A stretch of 64,000 nt of DNA from Croceivirga thetidis (GCF_012272815.1 NZ_JAAWWL010000002.1:278280-342279); one strand, 5' to 3'; shown: positions 8,520 through 17,276, counted from the stretch's first letter. A program made the numbers and translations. The notes: generated from the sequence alone by a model not told the origin.

Positions 8520-9011
8520 TTAATTTAATTCCAGTTCATTTTCGAAACCTTCTAAACTGCCGAACAGTTCGTGCAGTTGGGTTTCTCGATATTTAAATAT
8601 TTTTTTCAATTGTTTTTTGACTAAAAGAGGTTGGGCAATTTGCCCAATTAGACCAAATGGAATCTTGTAGTCGATGATATCCTCCATCAAAACACCACCC
8701 TCAATTTCACTTAAAAAGTGTTTGTGATGCCATAATGCGTAGGGGCCAAATCGCTGTTCGTCAACAAAGTAATCCCCTTTTTTGACATGTGTAATTTCGG
8801 TAACCCATTTAGTAGCATAACCAGGAAAAGGTTTTACAACATATTGGATTATTTGTCCTTCATACATTGGTCTGTCTGCACCTGAAATGATATGGAAGCC
8901 CATATGCTCTGGTGTAATTTTCTTGAGGTTTTTCGGGTCTGACAAGAATTTCCAGGCCTCTTCTTTTTTAATAGGGAGTGCCTGTTTAGCATGTAGTTGG
9001 TATAGTTTCAT
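8520..9011 (-). CDS. SRPBCC family (START/Bet v 1-like) protein
   Basis: A 163-residue cytoplasmic protein with the SRPBCC hydrophobic-pocket fold. It begins YQLHAKQALPIKKEEAWKFL, has the central RFGPYALWHHKHFLSE segment, and ends in a long C-terminal helix (IFKYRETQLHELFG). Such proteins bind lipids, pigments or polyketides. It is the first gene of the SRPBCC-SDR-photolyase operon, an arrangement I recall from other Bacteroidota, so it may handle a chromophore or light-protective lipid; that is inference. A TTG-N17-TACCTTTG promoter precedes it at 9024-9051. Confidence 0.88.
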   Translation of the reverse strand: MKLYQLHAKQALPIKKEEAWKFLSDPKNLKKITPEHMGFHIISGADRPMYEGQIIQYVVKPFPGYATKWVTEITHVKKGDYFVDEQRFGPYALWHHKHFLSEIEGGVLMEDIIDYKIPFGLIGQIAQPLLVKKQLKKIFKYRETQLHELFGSLEGFENELELN

Positions 9012-9023
9012 ACTAAGTTTTTA

Positions 9024-9051
9024 CAAAGGTAATTGAGTTATTGTTCATCAA
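9024..9051 (-). promoter_or_regulatory. promoter of SRPBCC-SDR-photolyase operon
   Basis: On the minus strand TTG (9049-9051) is followed after 17 bases by TACCTTTG (9024-9031). This fits the Flavobacterium consensus of TTG, 17-23 nt, TAnnTTTG. The -7 element lies 12 bases before the ATG at 9011. Confidence 0.6.
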
Positions 9052-9173
9052 AAAATAAAAATAGTTAAACAAAATAAAATGTGTGTTTACTAATGAACAT
9101 TTGTTACAATGTTTATTGAACGGTTTTATCAGAGTTTTGCCCCAAATATTTAAGAATTCGAATGTGGTAAGTA

Positions 9174-9181
9174 TAACTTTG
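9174..9181 (+). promoter_or_regulatory. putative -7 box (TAACTTTG) before T9SS protein gene
   Basis: Exact TAnnTTTG match, ending 7 bases before the ATG at 9189. The mRNA would have almost no 5' leader. No convincing -33 TTG is seen at the expected distance. Confidence 0.35.
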
Positions 9182-9188
9182 TATGTAG

Positions 9189-10331
9189 ATGTTTGACAGG
9201 GCAATTGTTATTTTATCCGTCTGTTTATTTATCCATAATTATGGGGTGGGTCAAAATGATATCCAATCATTAGGGCTATTGCCATCTTCCATTGATGAAA
9301 CTTCCGGTTTGATTTTAATCGGTGATAATCTGGTTACTCACAACGATTCTGGTAACCGACCAGAACTTTATGTTCTAGACACGACCAATCTGACCATTGT
9401 TAGAACCGTTGAAATCAACAACGTTCCGAATCTAGATTGGGAAGATTTAGCTCAGGATAATGATTTTATTTACATCGGAGATTTTGGAAACAATTCAGGG
9501 GACCGGCAAGATTTGGCGGTTTTAAAGATTTCAAAAAGCGACTTTTTAAATAACGGTTCAGTAAACGCGGAACGCATCAATTTCGCTTATGAAGACCAAA
9601 CGGATTTTATGACTTCGGAGCAAACAGACTGGGACGCTGAAGCATTGTTTGTTCTAAATAATAGTTTGATTATTCTGACCAAGCAATGGGTCAGTAATGG
9701 AACAGTAGCCTATCGTTTACCCAAAGAACCTGGTGACCATACTGCAGAACGCCTTGATGAGTATCAGGTAAATGGGTTGGTTACCGGCGCAGACTATAGT
9801 TTGAGCACAAACTCGTTATACCTTTCAGGTTACTCTAATTTTTTGACACCATTTTTTGCTGTAGTAGAAAATGTTGATGAGTCTTTGATTTTTCAAGGGA
9901 CAAAAAACAAAACAAATCTAGAGATTGGTTTTGCCCAAATTGAAAGTATCACAAGGACTTTAGACGGTACTTTTTATTGTACATCCGAGGAATTTAATTC
10001 TAGCAATCCTCCTATAACCTCGGCATCAAGATTGTTTCGTTTTCATGAAAATTCTGAGAATGAAGAAACCATGGAACCACAAGAACCCAATAATGAAGAA
10101 TTGGTACTATTTAAACCATATGGGTCCAATCAATTAAATTTCAATTTAAACACAGACCAACCCATTTTTGGAGTTGGTATTTTTGATGTGAACGGTAAAC
10201 GTGTATGGTTCAGCCCACCCGAATTTGCACCAACGAATTCTATCGATATTTCAGGATTATCACCATCAATTTATTTTCTTGGATTTAAATTACGAGATGG
10301 TTTTTTATCAAAAGCATTTATCAAGGAATAG
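9189..10331 (+). CDS. secreted beta-propeller-like protein with T9SS C-terminal sorting domain
   Basis: A 380-residue exported protein. Residues 1-21 form a signal peptide. The body has repeated strands with Asp-rich turns (NLDWEDLAQDNDFIYIGDFG, TDWDAEALF, GADYSLSTNSLYLSGYS), suggesting a beta-propeller or SdiA-regulated-like fold. A low-complexity Glu/Pro/Asn linker precedes a roughly 75-residue C-terminal domain (FGVGIFDVNGKRVWF, SIDISGLSPSIYFLGFK) with the hallmark pattern of a type A sorting signal for the type IX secretion system. It is probably surface-exposed or released. No enzymatic motif is recognised. It is transcribed alone, divergent from the photolyase operon. Confidence 0.85.
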   Translation: MFDRAIVILSVCLFIHNYGVGQNDIQSLGLLPSSIDETSGLILIGDNLVTHNDSGNRPELYVLDTTNLTIVRTVEINNVPNLDWEDLAQDNDFIYIGDFGNNSGDRQDLAVLKISKSDFLNNGSVNAERINFAYEDQTDFMTSEQTDWDAEALFVLNNSLIILTKQWVSNGTVAYRLPKEPGDHTAERLDEYQVNGLVTGADYSLSTNSLYLSGYSNFLTPFFAVVENVDESLIFQGTKNKTNLEIGFAQIESITRTLDGTFYCTSEEFNSSNPPITSASRLFRFHENSENEETMEPQEPNNEELVLFKPYGSNQLNFNLNTDQPIFGVGIFDVNGKRVWFSPPEFAPTNSIDISGLSPSIYFLGFKLRDGFLSKAFIKE

Positions 10332-10381
10332 CACCTTTTTTATTTAAGCCTTTGTTAACAAAACTGGCCTAAGTCAATCTG

Positions 10382-10389
10382 TACATTTG
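10382..10389 (+). promoter_or_regulatory. putative -7 box (TACATTTG) for DUF2911 gene
   Basis: Exact TAnnTTTG match 27 bases before the DUF2911 ATG. The closest upstream TTTG (10351-10354) is 27 bases away, too far for the standard spacing. Confidence 0.4.
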
Positions 10390-10416
10390 TGTGTCTAAAC
10401 AATTAAAAACACTTAA

Positions 10417-11262
10417 ATGAAAACACTAAGACTTTTTGTTGCTGCCCTTTTTTGTGCTTCAGTAGGTTTTGCTCAATTGCAAACACCAGCACCAAGCCCT
10501 GCAGCGACCTTAACTCAAGTAGTGGGCCTTACTGATGTAGCCATTGATTATTCAAGACCTGCAATGCGCGGTCGAACTATCTTCGGAGATTTGGTTCCAT
10601 ATGGTACACTTTGGAGAACAGGAGCCAATGCCAGAACGAAAGTTACTTTCGGGGATGATGTAAAAGTAGGCGGTACTGATTTAAAGGCTGGTACTTACGC
10701 AATATTCTCTATTCCTCAACAGAACGAATGGGAAGTAATTTTTTACACTGAATACCAAGGTGGTGGAGCACCAGCAGAATTGGATGAAAGTAAAGTGGCT
10801 GCAAGGGTAAAAGCTTCGGTCTTTCCTATTGCAATGGATATTCAATCATTTACCATTACTGTCGATGATATCACAACGAATTCTGCAGTTATCGGTATAA
10901 TGTGGGAGAAGACTTATGTTGCAGTTCCTTTTGAAGTACCAACCGACGCCAAAGTAAGTGATGCTATTGATAAGGTTATGAGTGGTCCTGGAGCTGGTGA
11001 TTATTACCAAGCTGCCGTCTACTATTTAAGTGAAGGTAAGGATATAGGAAAAGCCAAGGAATGGATGGATAAAGCTATGTCTATGGTAGAAACGCCACGA
11101 TTCTGGCAATTACGTCAACAGTCGCTAATTTATGCTGCTGCTGGTGATAAGAAAGGCGCCATTGAATTGGCCAAGAAATCTTTAATGGGTGCGGAAGAAG
11201 CTGGTAATGCTGACTACATCAAAATGAATAAAGACTCATTAATGGAGTGGGGAGCAAAATAA
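10417..11262 (+). CDS. DUF2911 domain-containing exported protein
   Basis: A 281-residue periplasmic or secreted protein. Residues 1-19 are a signal peptide (ends VGFAQ). Residues 20-170 match DUF2911, with the signature VAIDYSRPAMRGRTIFG, YGTLWRTGANARTKVTF and GTYAIFSIP. The C-terminal 110 residues are alpha-helical with TPR-like pairs (DYYQAAVYYLSEGKDI, WQLRQQSLIYAAAGDKK). The family is abundant in Bacteroidota and has no established function. A strong rho-independent terminator follows at 11286-11311, so it is a single-gene unit. Confidence 0.92.
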   Translation: MKTLRLFVAALFCASVGFAQLQTPAPSPAATLTQVVGLTDVAIDYSRPAMRGRTIFGDLVPYGTLWRTGANARTKVTFGDDVKVGGTDLKAGTYAIFSIPQQNEWEVIFYTEYQGGGAPAELDESKVAARVKASVFPIAMDIQSFTITVDDITTNSAVIGIMWEKTYVAVPFEVPTDAKVSDAIDKVMSGPGAGDYYQAAVYYLSEGKDIGKAKEWMDKAMSMVETPRFWQLRQQSLIYAAAGDKKGAIELAKKSLMGAEEAGNADYIKMNKDSLMEWGAK

Positions 11263-11285
11263 GTCCCTAAATACGATTTATTAGA

Positions 11286-11311
11286 CCCCAGCCAAATGGC
11301 TGGGGTTTTTT
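11286..11311 (+). terminator. rho-independent terminator after DUF2911 gene
   Basis: A perfect 8-bp GC-rich stem CCCCAGCC/GGCTGGGG (11286-11293 and 11298-11305) with a 4-base loop, followed by six Ts. It ends the plus-strand unit before the convergent symporter gene. Confidence 0.92.
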
Positions 11312-11330
11312 ATTGTTTCGAATTCTATAA

Positions 11331-13037
11331 TCAGTCAACTGGTTGTGGCCCTTTTACCGACCTATCAAAACCTTCAATAAGTACAGCAAATAAGATTACA
11401 ACTGCGCAACCAAAAGCATTGAGCCATAGGTAAGACATCCAATCTTGCCAATAACCTATTATGACTAGAATTTGAGTCAATATTGCGGCTATAAAAACAG
11501 CGTTACCCTTTACAAATTTGAAGAAAAAGGCCAGTAAGAAAATACCAAGGACATTACCATAAAAAATTGAACCAATAATATTCACAAGTTGAATTAGGTT
11601 GTCAAAAAGATTAGCAACACATGCAATGAGTATTGCAATTATACCCCAAAGAAGGGTGAATGCTTTTCCTGCGTTAACAAAATGCTTTTGAGTTTTCTCT
11701 TCCTTGAGATTTCGCTTATATAAATCCAAGGCGGTGATCGTACCTAGCGCATTCAATTCTGATGCTGTGGAAGACATTGCTGCAGATAAAATAACCGCTA
11801 ACAACAAACCAATCAGGCCTTTTGGAAGATTATTCAAAATAAAATGAATAAAGACGTAGTCTTTATCGTTGGTTTCAATTACAGGGTCGGCTTTTTCAAT
11901 CAACACTCGAGCCGCTTCGCGATTTGACAATTCTTGTTCATTAAGATTTACCATTTCACTACGAGCTTGTAAAATAGCATTGTAATCTTTTTGATTGAGG
12001 GCTGAAGAGAAATCGTTCTTTATCAATCTTTTCTCTTTCAGCAATGCTTCATGTTGACTTTCCAATGCAGCATAGTCAGCTTTAAACTTAGAGGATTCTA
12101 TGGCCTCCTTGGCTGCCGGGTTAAAATTTAATGGCGAAGAATTGTATTGGTAAAATACAAATACCATAACTCCCACAAGCAGAATAAAAAACTGCAAAGG
12201 AATTTTCAATAGTCCATTGAATACCAAGCCCAATTGACTCTCTCGAATTGATTTGCCTGAAAGATAACGTTGCACCTGACTTTGGTCTGTACCAAAATAG
12301 GAAAGTGCTAGAAAGAAACCTCCAGTTATACCACTCCAAAAAGTGTAACGGTTTTGAGTGTCAAGCTCAAAATTTAATATGTTGAGTTTGTCATTGGCCC
12401 CTGCAATTTTTAGTGCCTCTGAAAAAGATATATCTTGAGGAAGACTTCCTAAAATAAAAAAGAAGGTGAAAAACATTCCCAAAAGAATGACGAACATTTG
12501 TTGCTTTTGGGTAACGCTTACCGCTTTCGTTCCTCCAGAAACTGTGTAAATAATGACCAATATTCCAATAATAATATTGAGTGTACGCAAATCCCAACCT
12601 AGTACTGCAGAAAGAATTATGGAAGGTGCAAATATGGTTATACCAGCGGCAAGGCCTCTTTGGATCAAAAAAAGTATGGCGGTTAATGTTCGCGTTTTTA
12701 AATCGAATCTTTTTTCGAGTAATTCGTAGGCTGTAAAAACTTTAAGTTTTTTATAAATAGGTATAAATACAACACAAATAACAATCATTGCAAGGGGCAA
12801 ACCAAAGTAAAATTGAACGAATCCCATTCCGTCATGGTAGGCTTGCCCTGGTGTGGAAAGAAAGGTAATAGCACTGGCCTGGGTGGCCATGACCGAAAGT
12901 CCAATTGTCCACCATTTTGCGCTTTTACCCCCAAGAACATAATCATCAACACTTTGGCTTCCACGAGTTTTCAAAACCCCGTAGATAACAATTGAGAGTA
13001 AGGTAACTTGAAGTACAATCCAGTCAATTAGCTCCAT
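11331..13037 (-). CDS. sodium:solute symporter (SSS family) with large soluble insertion
   Basis: A 568-residue SSS/SGLT-type transporter with about 13 membrane segments, starting MELIDWIVLQVTLLS. The core motifs are YVLGGKSAKWWTIGLSVMAT, SGGTKAVSVTQ (helix 5 Na-site region) and SYFGTDQSQVQRYLSG, typical of this superfamily. Residues about 300-392 form a charged, helical, non-membrane insertion (FKADYAALESQHEALLKEKR and onward) between two transmembrane helices, uncommon in SSS proteins. The start codon directly abuts the stop of a 38-residue membrane protein gene (TAGATG). The PIG-L deacetylase lies upstream, so the transported solute may be a deacetylated amino sugar or related compound (inference). 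Confidence 0.92.
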   Translation of the reverse strand: MELIDWIVLQVTLLSIVIYGVLKTRGSQSVDDYVLGGKSAKWWTIGLSVMATQASAITFLSTPGQAYHDGMGFVQFYFGLPLAMIVICVVFIPIYKKLKVFTAYELLEKRFDLKTRTLTAILFLIQRGLAAGITIFAPSIILSAVLGWDLRTLNIIIGILVIIYTVSGGTKAVSVTQKQQMFVILLGMFFTFFFILGSLPQDISFSEALKIAGANDKLNILNFELDTQNRYTFWSGITGGFFLALSYFGTDQSQVQRYLSGKSIRESQLGLVFNGLLKIPLQFFILLVGVMVFVFYQYNSSPLNFNPAAKEAIESSKFKADYAALESQHEALLKEKRLIKNDFSSALNQKDYNAILQARSEMVNLNEQELSNREAARVLIEKADPVIETNDKDYVFIHFILNNLPKGLIGLLLAVILSAAMSSTASELNALGTITALDLYKRNLKEEKTQKHFVNAGKAFTLLWGIIAILIACVANLFDNLIQLVNIIGSIFYGNVLGIFLLAFFFKFVKGNAVFIAAILTQILVIIGYWQDWMSYLWLNAFGCAVVILFAVLIEGFDRSVKGPQPVD

Positions 13038-13154
13038 CTAGCTGTTTCCTTTCATTATTAAGTAGAAAACCACAATGTAAATGGCATTTAAGACCAATAC
13101 TAAAGTGTATTCACGTTTCCACACGTAGGTAGGCTTATCGCTCTCCTTTGGCAT
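13038..13154 (-). CDS. 38-residue single-helix membrane protein, putative symporter partner
   Basis: An ORF of 38 codons (ATG at 13154, TAG at 13038-13040) encodes a polar, basic start (MPKESDKPTYVWKREY) followed by one hydrophobic helix (LVLVLNAIYIVVFYLI) and a short polar end. It overlaps the last 20 bases of the PIG-L gene and its stop touches the symporter ATG with no gap, which predicts translational coupling on both sides. The layout recalls the small membrane partners encoded just before other SSS transporters (YjcH before ActP, YhdT before PanF), although those families are longer. No sequence family is recognised, so the partner role is inferred from context. Confidence 0.65.
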   Translation of the reverse strand: MPKESDKPTYVWKREYTLVLVLNAIYIVVFYLIMKGNS

Positions 13155-15675
13155 TGTTATTGTCTTGTTGGGTTGGATTGTTAAGGGATATCATATTTGC
13201 AAAGAGCTTATAGGCTCCAGGAACCCCTGCAGGAAGTTCTCTAAAAAAACTTAGACCTGTATATATGTAATTTCCCTTGCCGTAAGGGGCTACTAATAGA
13301 CTTCCTTTCTTGGCACTTTCTCCTTTGTCATACATTGATAGAATAGGTGTGAATTCATCACTCCATTCATTTGGAAAATAAAGGCCTCGTTCTTGTACCC
13401 ATCCTTCAAAATCCTTACCACTTATTTTATTTGGAACATTTACCAAATCGTGGTTTTTGGCAATTATTTCTACAGGTGAAAACTCATCGGTAACCCGGTC
13501 GCGAGAAATTGTCAAAGGATATGGAGCAATATTATCGAATTGTGCTCCCCATCTTCTAGCGGTGTTATATTGTACAATGAGGTTTCCACCATTTCTGACA
13601 TAATCGAGTAGCAATCCTTGCTTGAACTTAAGGGCATCTACAGTGTTATAAGCGCGAATACCCATTACGATTCCATCATATTTGGCTAGGTCGTTTGGTT
13701 GAATTTCATCTACGTTTAATGTCTCTACTTGATAACCAATTTGTTCCAAACTTTCTGGCACCTTATCACCTGCACCTTGAATATAGCCAATAAGGTTACC
13801 GCTTTTAGCAATATCCAATCGAACTATTTTCGCCTCTGCCGGAAGTAATACGGATTGTTTTGGAATATGATCGTAGGCTATCTCTAATAAAGTTTTGTTT
13901 TCAATTTTACCATTGACAGAAACAGAAGCCGAAAGGACACCTTCACTTTCATTGGCTGGAGGTGTAACCGTGAAGAATACAGTTTTACTTTCTCCTTTTT
14001 TTGAAAATTCAATTGCCTTGCTCTTAGGGGAAATAGACCAACCAGATGGTACTTGCAGTGATACCTGACCTGAGATACTATCAACACCAGCGGTAACCTT
14101 TAGAGGAATTTGTTTTGAATCTCCATCAGCGAAAATTAAAACATCATCTTCAAATCCAATTGTAATTTCAGGAAGGACTACAAAAGGCTCAAAAAGTTCT
14201 CCTTTATCGGGCTTTGAATATTTTCTAACTACGGGCTCAGTAAATGGTATTTCAGTTCCGTTGAAGTCCAGAACAAACGTTGCTTCAAAAGAAGCTGGAT
14301 TCTCTGGAAGACCAATTAAATCTGTCTCGGTAACCGTATAAACTCCCAACTCTCCTTTTTCTTTTAACCAATATGGAGAGGAATACGATTTATTCTGAGG
14401 AATGGATAGAACCATTTCAAAAGTTTCCTTTTTGTTATTTATAAGTGCCCTATTCGGAGTTAAAGAAGCGGCTCCGTTTCCTATAGTTATATTTTTAAGT
14501 GTAATTGGTAGATTACTTCTATTTATGGCTTCAACCATGATGCTTACGCTTGCTCCAGGAGTAGTGGAAGCAACATCAGGGTTAGCTTCTAAATAAAGCC
14601 CTGCTGCTGCTATAATAATTTCTCTTAGATGATTTGATTTCAAGTTTTTCCAATGTTCATCATTCACCTTCTGTAGCATGTCGTATGCTTTAACGAGGTC
14701 TGTTAGATGTTCTGAAGGGTTTGTAAAATTGAAATTTTCTTCAACAGCGTCCAAGATTTCGCCAATAGCATCACCGCCATTGATTCTTGACCAAGAAGTG
14801 TTAATGCCATCAAATAAATTACGTTTGTCTTTTAAGGGGTCTCCTTTTAAAAACTCAACATATTCACCTGTAGATCCGCGTGAAGTCAATTGACCAAATC
14901 CTTGACATTTATGTTGACTTCTAGCCATCGCCGCAATCTCATTGTTTGAAAGCCCAAGTTCAGGATAGTAGACTCCTATATCTACTGAAGCTAAGTTGGA
15001 TTTATCAGCTTTTTCAAAGTTCTCTCTGCTCCCATAAAACCACCAAGAAGTATTGAAAAATAAGCGTTTTGGCTGCCATGTATCCAAAGTTGACAATTGT
15101 TCGGAGTATGAATTTGGGTCATTGGTCAAATCAAAGGCCTCAAAACTCAGCATAGCAGAAGTGGTATGGTGGCCGTGGGTCGTTCCAGGACTACGATGAT
15201 CAAAACGATTTATGATGATGTCTGGTTTTAAGTCACGAATTACTCTAACGACGTCACCCAAAACTTTTTCTTTATCCCAAATTGCCAAAGTTTCATCAGG
15301 GTGCTTCGAGTATCCAAAATCAACAGCACGTGTGAAGCGTTGTTCACCCCCATCAATACTTCGAGCTTGCAATAATTCTTGTGTTCTAAGTACACCTAAC
15401 ATTTCTTTGAGCTCAGGGCCAATAAGGTTTTGACCACCATCACCACGGGTAATGGATAAGTAGATCGTTCTTGCCTTTACATTGTTGTCCAAATAAGAAA
15501 TGATCCTTTGGTTTTCATCATCTGGATGAGCCGCAACATACAATGCAGTACCCAGAAAATTCAGTTTTTGAATTTCATGGTGCAATTCTGATGGGGTATA
15601 GTTTTTTGGATTTTGTGCTTGTACCGTTAGGAAGTAAAATAGCGCGAATAAGAGGACCGCGTTGAACTTAGGCAT
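13135..15675 (-). CDS. exported PIG-L family deacetylase, multidomain
   Basis: An 846-residue protein. Residues 1-20 are a signal peptide (ends VQAQ). The PIG-L/LmbE zinc deacetylase domain covers about 35-300, with AHPDDEN at residues 49-55 and the distal GTTHGHHTTSAML histidines. The central part (about 350-600) consists of beta-sandwich repeats including a sugar-binding-like region. The C-terminal part (about 615-835) resembles a ThuA/GATase-like flavodoxin fold (YDGIVMGIRAYNTVDALK, YVRNGGNLIVQYNT). It probably removes acetyl groups from N-acetylated sugars or glycoconjugates in the periplasm. It is the first gene of a unit with the 38-residue protein and the SSS symporter. Confidence 0.88.
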   Translation of the reverse strand: MPKFNAVLLFALFYFLTVQAQNPKNYTPSELHHEIQKLNFLGTALYVAAHPDDENQRIISYLDNNVKARTIYLSITRGDGGQNLIGPELKEMLGVLRTQELLQARSIDGGEQRFTRAVDFGYSKHPDETLAIWDKEKVLGDVVRVIRDLKPDIIINRFDHRSPGTTHGHHTTSAMLSFEAFDLTNDPNSYSEQLSTLDTWQPKRLFFNTSWWFYGSRENFEKADKSNLASVDIGVYYPELGLSNNEIAAMARSQHKCQGFGQLTSRGSTGEYVEFLKGDPLKDKRNLFDGINTSWSRINGGDAIGEILDAVEENFNFTNPSEHLTDLVKAYDMLQKVNDEHWKNLKSNHLREIIIAAAGLYLEANPDVASTTPGASVSIMVEAINRSNLPITLKNITIGNGAASLTPNRALINNKKETFEMVLSIPQNKSYSSPYWLKEKGELGVYTVTETDLIGLPENPASFEATFVLDFNGTEIPFTEPVVRKYSKPDKGELFEPFVVLPEITIGFEDDVLIFADGDSKQIPLKVTAGVDSISGQVSLQVPSGWSISPKSKAIEFSKKGESKTVFFTVTPPANESEGVLSASVSVNGKIENKTLLEIAYDHIPKQSVLLPAEAKIVRLDIAKSGNLIGYIQGAGDKVPESLEQIGYQVETLNVDEIQPNDLAKYDGIVMGIRAYNTVDALKFKQGLLLDYVRNGGNLIVQYNTARRWGAQFDNIAPYPLTISRDRVTDEFSPVEIIAKNHDLVNVPNKISGKDFEGWVQERGLYFPNEWSDEFTPILSMYDKGESAKKGSLLVAPYGKGNYIYTGLSFFRELPAGVPGAYKLFANMISLNNPTQQDNNNAKGER

Positions 15676-15695
15676 AGTTGGTCTTATTAGAGCTC

Positions 15696-15703
15696 CAAAT
15701 ATA
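15696..15703 (-). promoter_or_regulatory. putative -7 box (TATATTTG) for PIG-L/symporter unit
   Basis: Exact TAnnTTTG match on the minus strand, 20 bases before the PIG-L start codon. No clear -33 TTG is at the expected distance. Confidence 0.35.
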
Positions 15704-15750
15704 GAAAGATTGGGTAGTGGCGAAGTTTGCTTTAGATATTCTTTAACACG

Positions 15751-16293
15751 CTAAAGATGAGGTTCTAAATCTTTATCCGTGGCAACCTGCCTTTGAATTA
15801 GAACTACCCCTTTTTGTAGTAAAAGGTTATTGGGATAGGTCAGCAACTCACCATCATCTTTTAGCAGGTTGACATTAAATGCCTTAATATCCAATATGAT
15901 GGCTTCGTCAGGAAAGTCTTTATCCTGAATTCTAATCCTGTCGCCAATTTTATAAGGGAAATAAAAAAACAAGATAATTCCAGCGGTTAAATTGCTTAAA
16001 ACCGACCATGTTGCGAAAAGAGCAACTCCAAGTACTGCAAAAACAGATGAAAGTAGAATACCAATATCTTTAATATTCACCCCCCATATTAATACTAGGA
16101 CTAAAAGCAAAATAAATGCAAGAGTCACTGTGATGTATGAAATAATCAAACGAGCACGAATACGGTTGATATCGTTTAACTTGCTGATTCTTCTAACCGC
16201 CTTGCTAATGATAAATCGGAGAACGAAAAAAACTACTAGGGAAACTAATGTCCCAAACAGTTCTGTTTGATATTGCAAAACAATGTTTTTCAC
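15751..16293 (-). CDS. small MscS-type mechanosensitive channel protein
   Basis: A 180-residue inner-membrane protein with three hydrophobic segments (about 10-30, 50-72, 78-110). The third is the pore-lining MscS helix (GVALFATWSVLSNLTAGIILF), followed by the beta domain (YKIGDRIRIQDKDFPDEAIILDI, LTYPNNLLLQKGVV). It lacks the C-terminal alpha/beta domain of E. coli MscS, so it is a minimal version, as is common in Bacteroidota. It lies 7 bases downstream of the lipoprotein gene on the same strand, probably cotranscribed. Confidence 0.88.
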   Translation of the reverse strand: MKNIVLQYQTELFGTLVSLVVFFVLRFIISKAVRRISKLNDINRIRARLIISYITVTLAFILLLVLVLIWGVNIKDIGILLSSVFAVLGVALFATWSVLSNLTAGIILFFYFPYKIGDRIRIQDKDFPDEAIILDIKAFNVNLLKDDGELLTYPNNLLLQKGVVLIQRQVATDKDLEPHL

Positions 16294-16300
16294 AGTTTTT

Positions 16301-17260
16301 CTATAGTGCTAAACTATCGCGTAATGCAACAAATTTATTGGAATTTTGCCTCCAATAGGGCGTTTTCAATGTTTTAAGTTTTGTTCCTTTCGACACAAGG
16401 GTTTTCGCCGAAGGACCGTACCCGCTTTTAAATTCTTCTGTCCACCCTTCAATTTGATAGGGAAAGGAAGAGGAGAACGTAATGCTCAACTTTCTTTGGG
16501 TATTGTTATATGCAATAGTATAGGTGCTGGTATCACCTTCCTTTTTTAAAGAGGCTTCGGCCTTAAATGCTTGTACTGGCACGTGCTTGGTTCTGAAATA
16601 TTCCAAAGAAGGAATGATTTCGAGTTCTCCTAGGGGTAATCCTTCTGGGTTTATTCGGATTTTGTTCCAAATCTCATTTTCAAGAATGGCCTTATTTAGT
16701 GCTAATTCTTGGTCGGCCTCTCCCTCAAAATAAGAATGAGACATAAACTCAAAGGTTTCACGATTATTCAGTTGGGCATAAACATGACCACACCATTCTT
16801 GCATTGAAAAAGTTGTTTTTATAGCGTGTTGATTATCGTAAACAGGATAGAAAGTGCTGCTCATTACCGAGTACGGGTAGATTCCCGTTAGGTATTTTTT
16901 AGTAGCATTCAATTTCAGCACTGGTATATTTGAGGGATTACTTTGGTCTGCTTTTACTTGAATTTCTGGTAAAAAAGGCTCCGTTACATAAATTAGAACT
17001 GATTTGCCTTCCCGTAATTCACCATAACGGGCTTGTTCCAATTTATAAGACGTTATTTCCGCATCGCCTGCATACCAATATTCCTTAAATTCTTTGGACA
17101 GTTCTTTTTTTGGCAATTCCTTCTCTAGGGGCGAATTGTCTTTTTCTGTGTTAAGTGCGAGTTCTTTATTCGGGACAGTTCTTTCTTTACAACCTTCAAA
17201 ACCTACAACAACTAAGGCAAAAAGAATTATCAAAAGTTCAAATCGAATCCATCGTTTCAT
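16301..17260 (-). CDS. lipoprotein, function unknown
   Basis: A 319-residue lipoprotein: a hydrophobic N-terminus and lipobox VGFEGC (Cys24), a Lys/Glu-rich linker, then a beta-rich domain of about 260 residues (EYWYAGDAEITSYKLEQARY, MQEWCGHVYAQLNNRETFEF). As I recall, relatives in Flavobacteriaceae have sometimes carried the name 'septum formation inhibitor Maf', but the Maf SSSPRR motif is absent here and belongs to the gene at 18259-18852. I do not recognise a real function. It is upstream of and probably cotranscribed with the MscS gene. A TAAATTTG box lies at 17277-17284. Confidence 0.8.
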   Translation of the reverse strand: MKRWIRFELLIILFALVVVGFEGCKERTVPNKELALNTEKDNSPLEKELPKKELSKEFKEYWYAGDAEITSYKLEQARYGELREGKSVLIYVTEPFLPEIQVKADQSNPSNIPVLKLNATKKYLTGIYPYSVMSSTFYPVYDNQHAIKTTFSMQEWCGHVYAQLNNRETFEFMSHSYFEGEADQELALNKAILENEIWNKIRINPEGLPLGELEIIPSLEYFRTKHVPVQAFKAEASLKKEGDTSTYTIAYNNTQRKLSITFSSSFPYQIEGWTEEFKSGYGPSAKTLVSKGTKLKTLKTPYWRQNSNKFVALRDSLAL

Positions 17261-17276
17261 AACGGTTAATTTTTTT

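Noticed and set aside
16301-17260. Septum formation inhibitor Maf assignment
   Set aside because: The protein is a beta-rich lipoprotein without SSSPRR; true Maf motifs are in the gene at 18259-18852.
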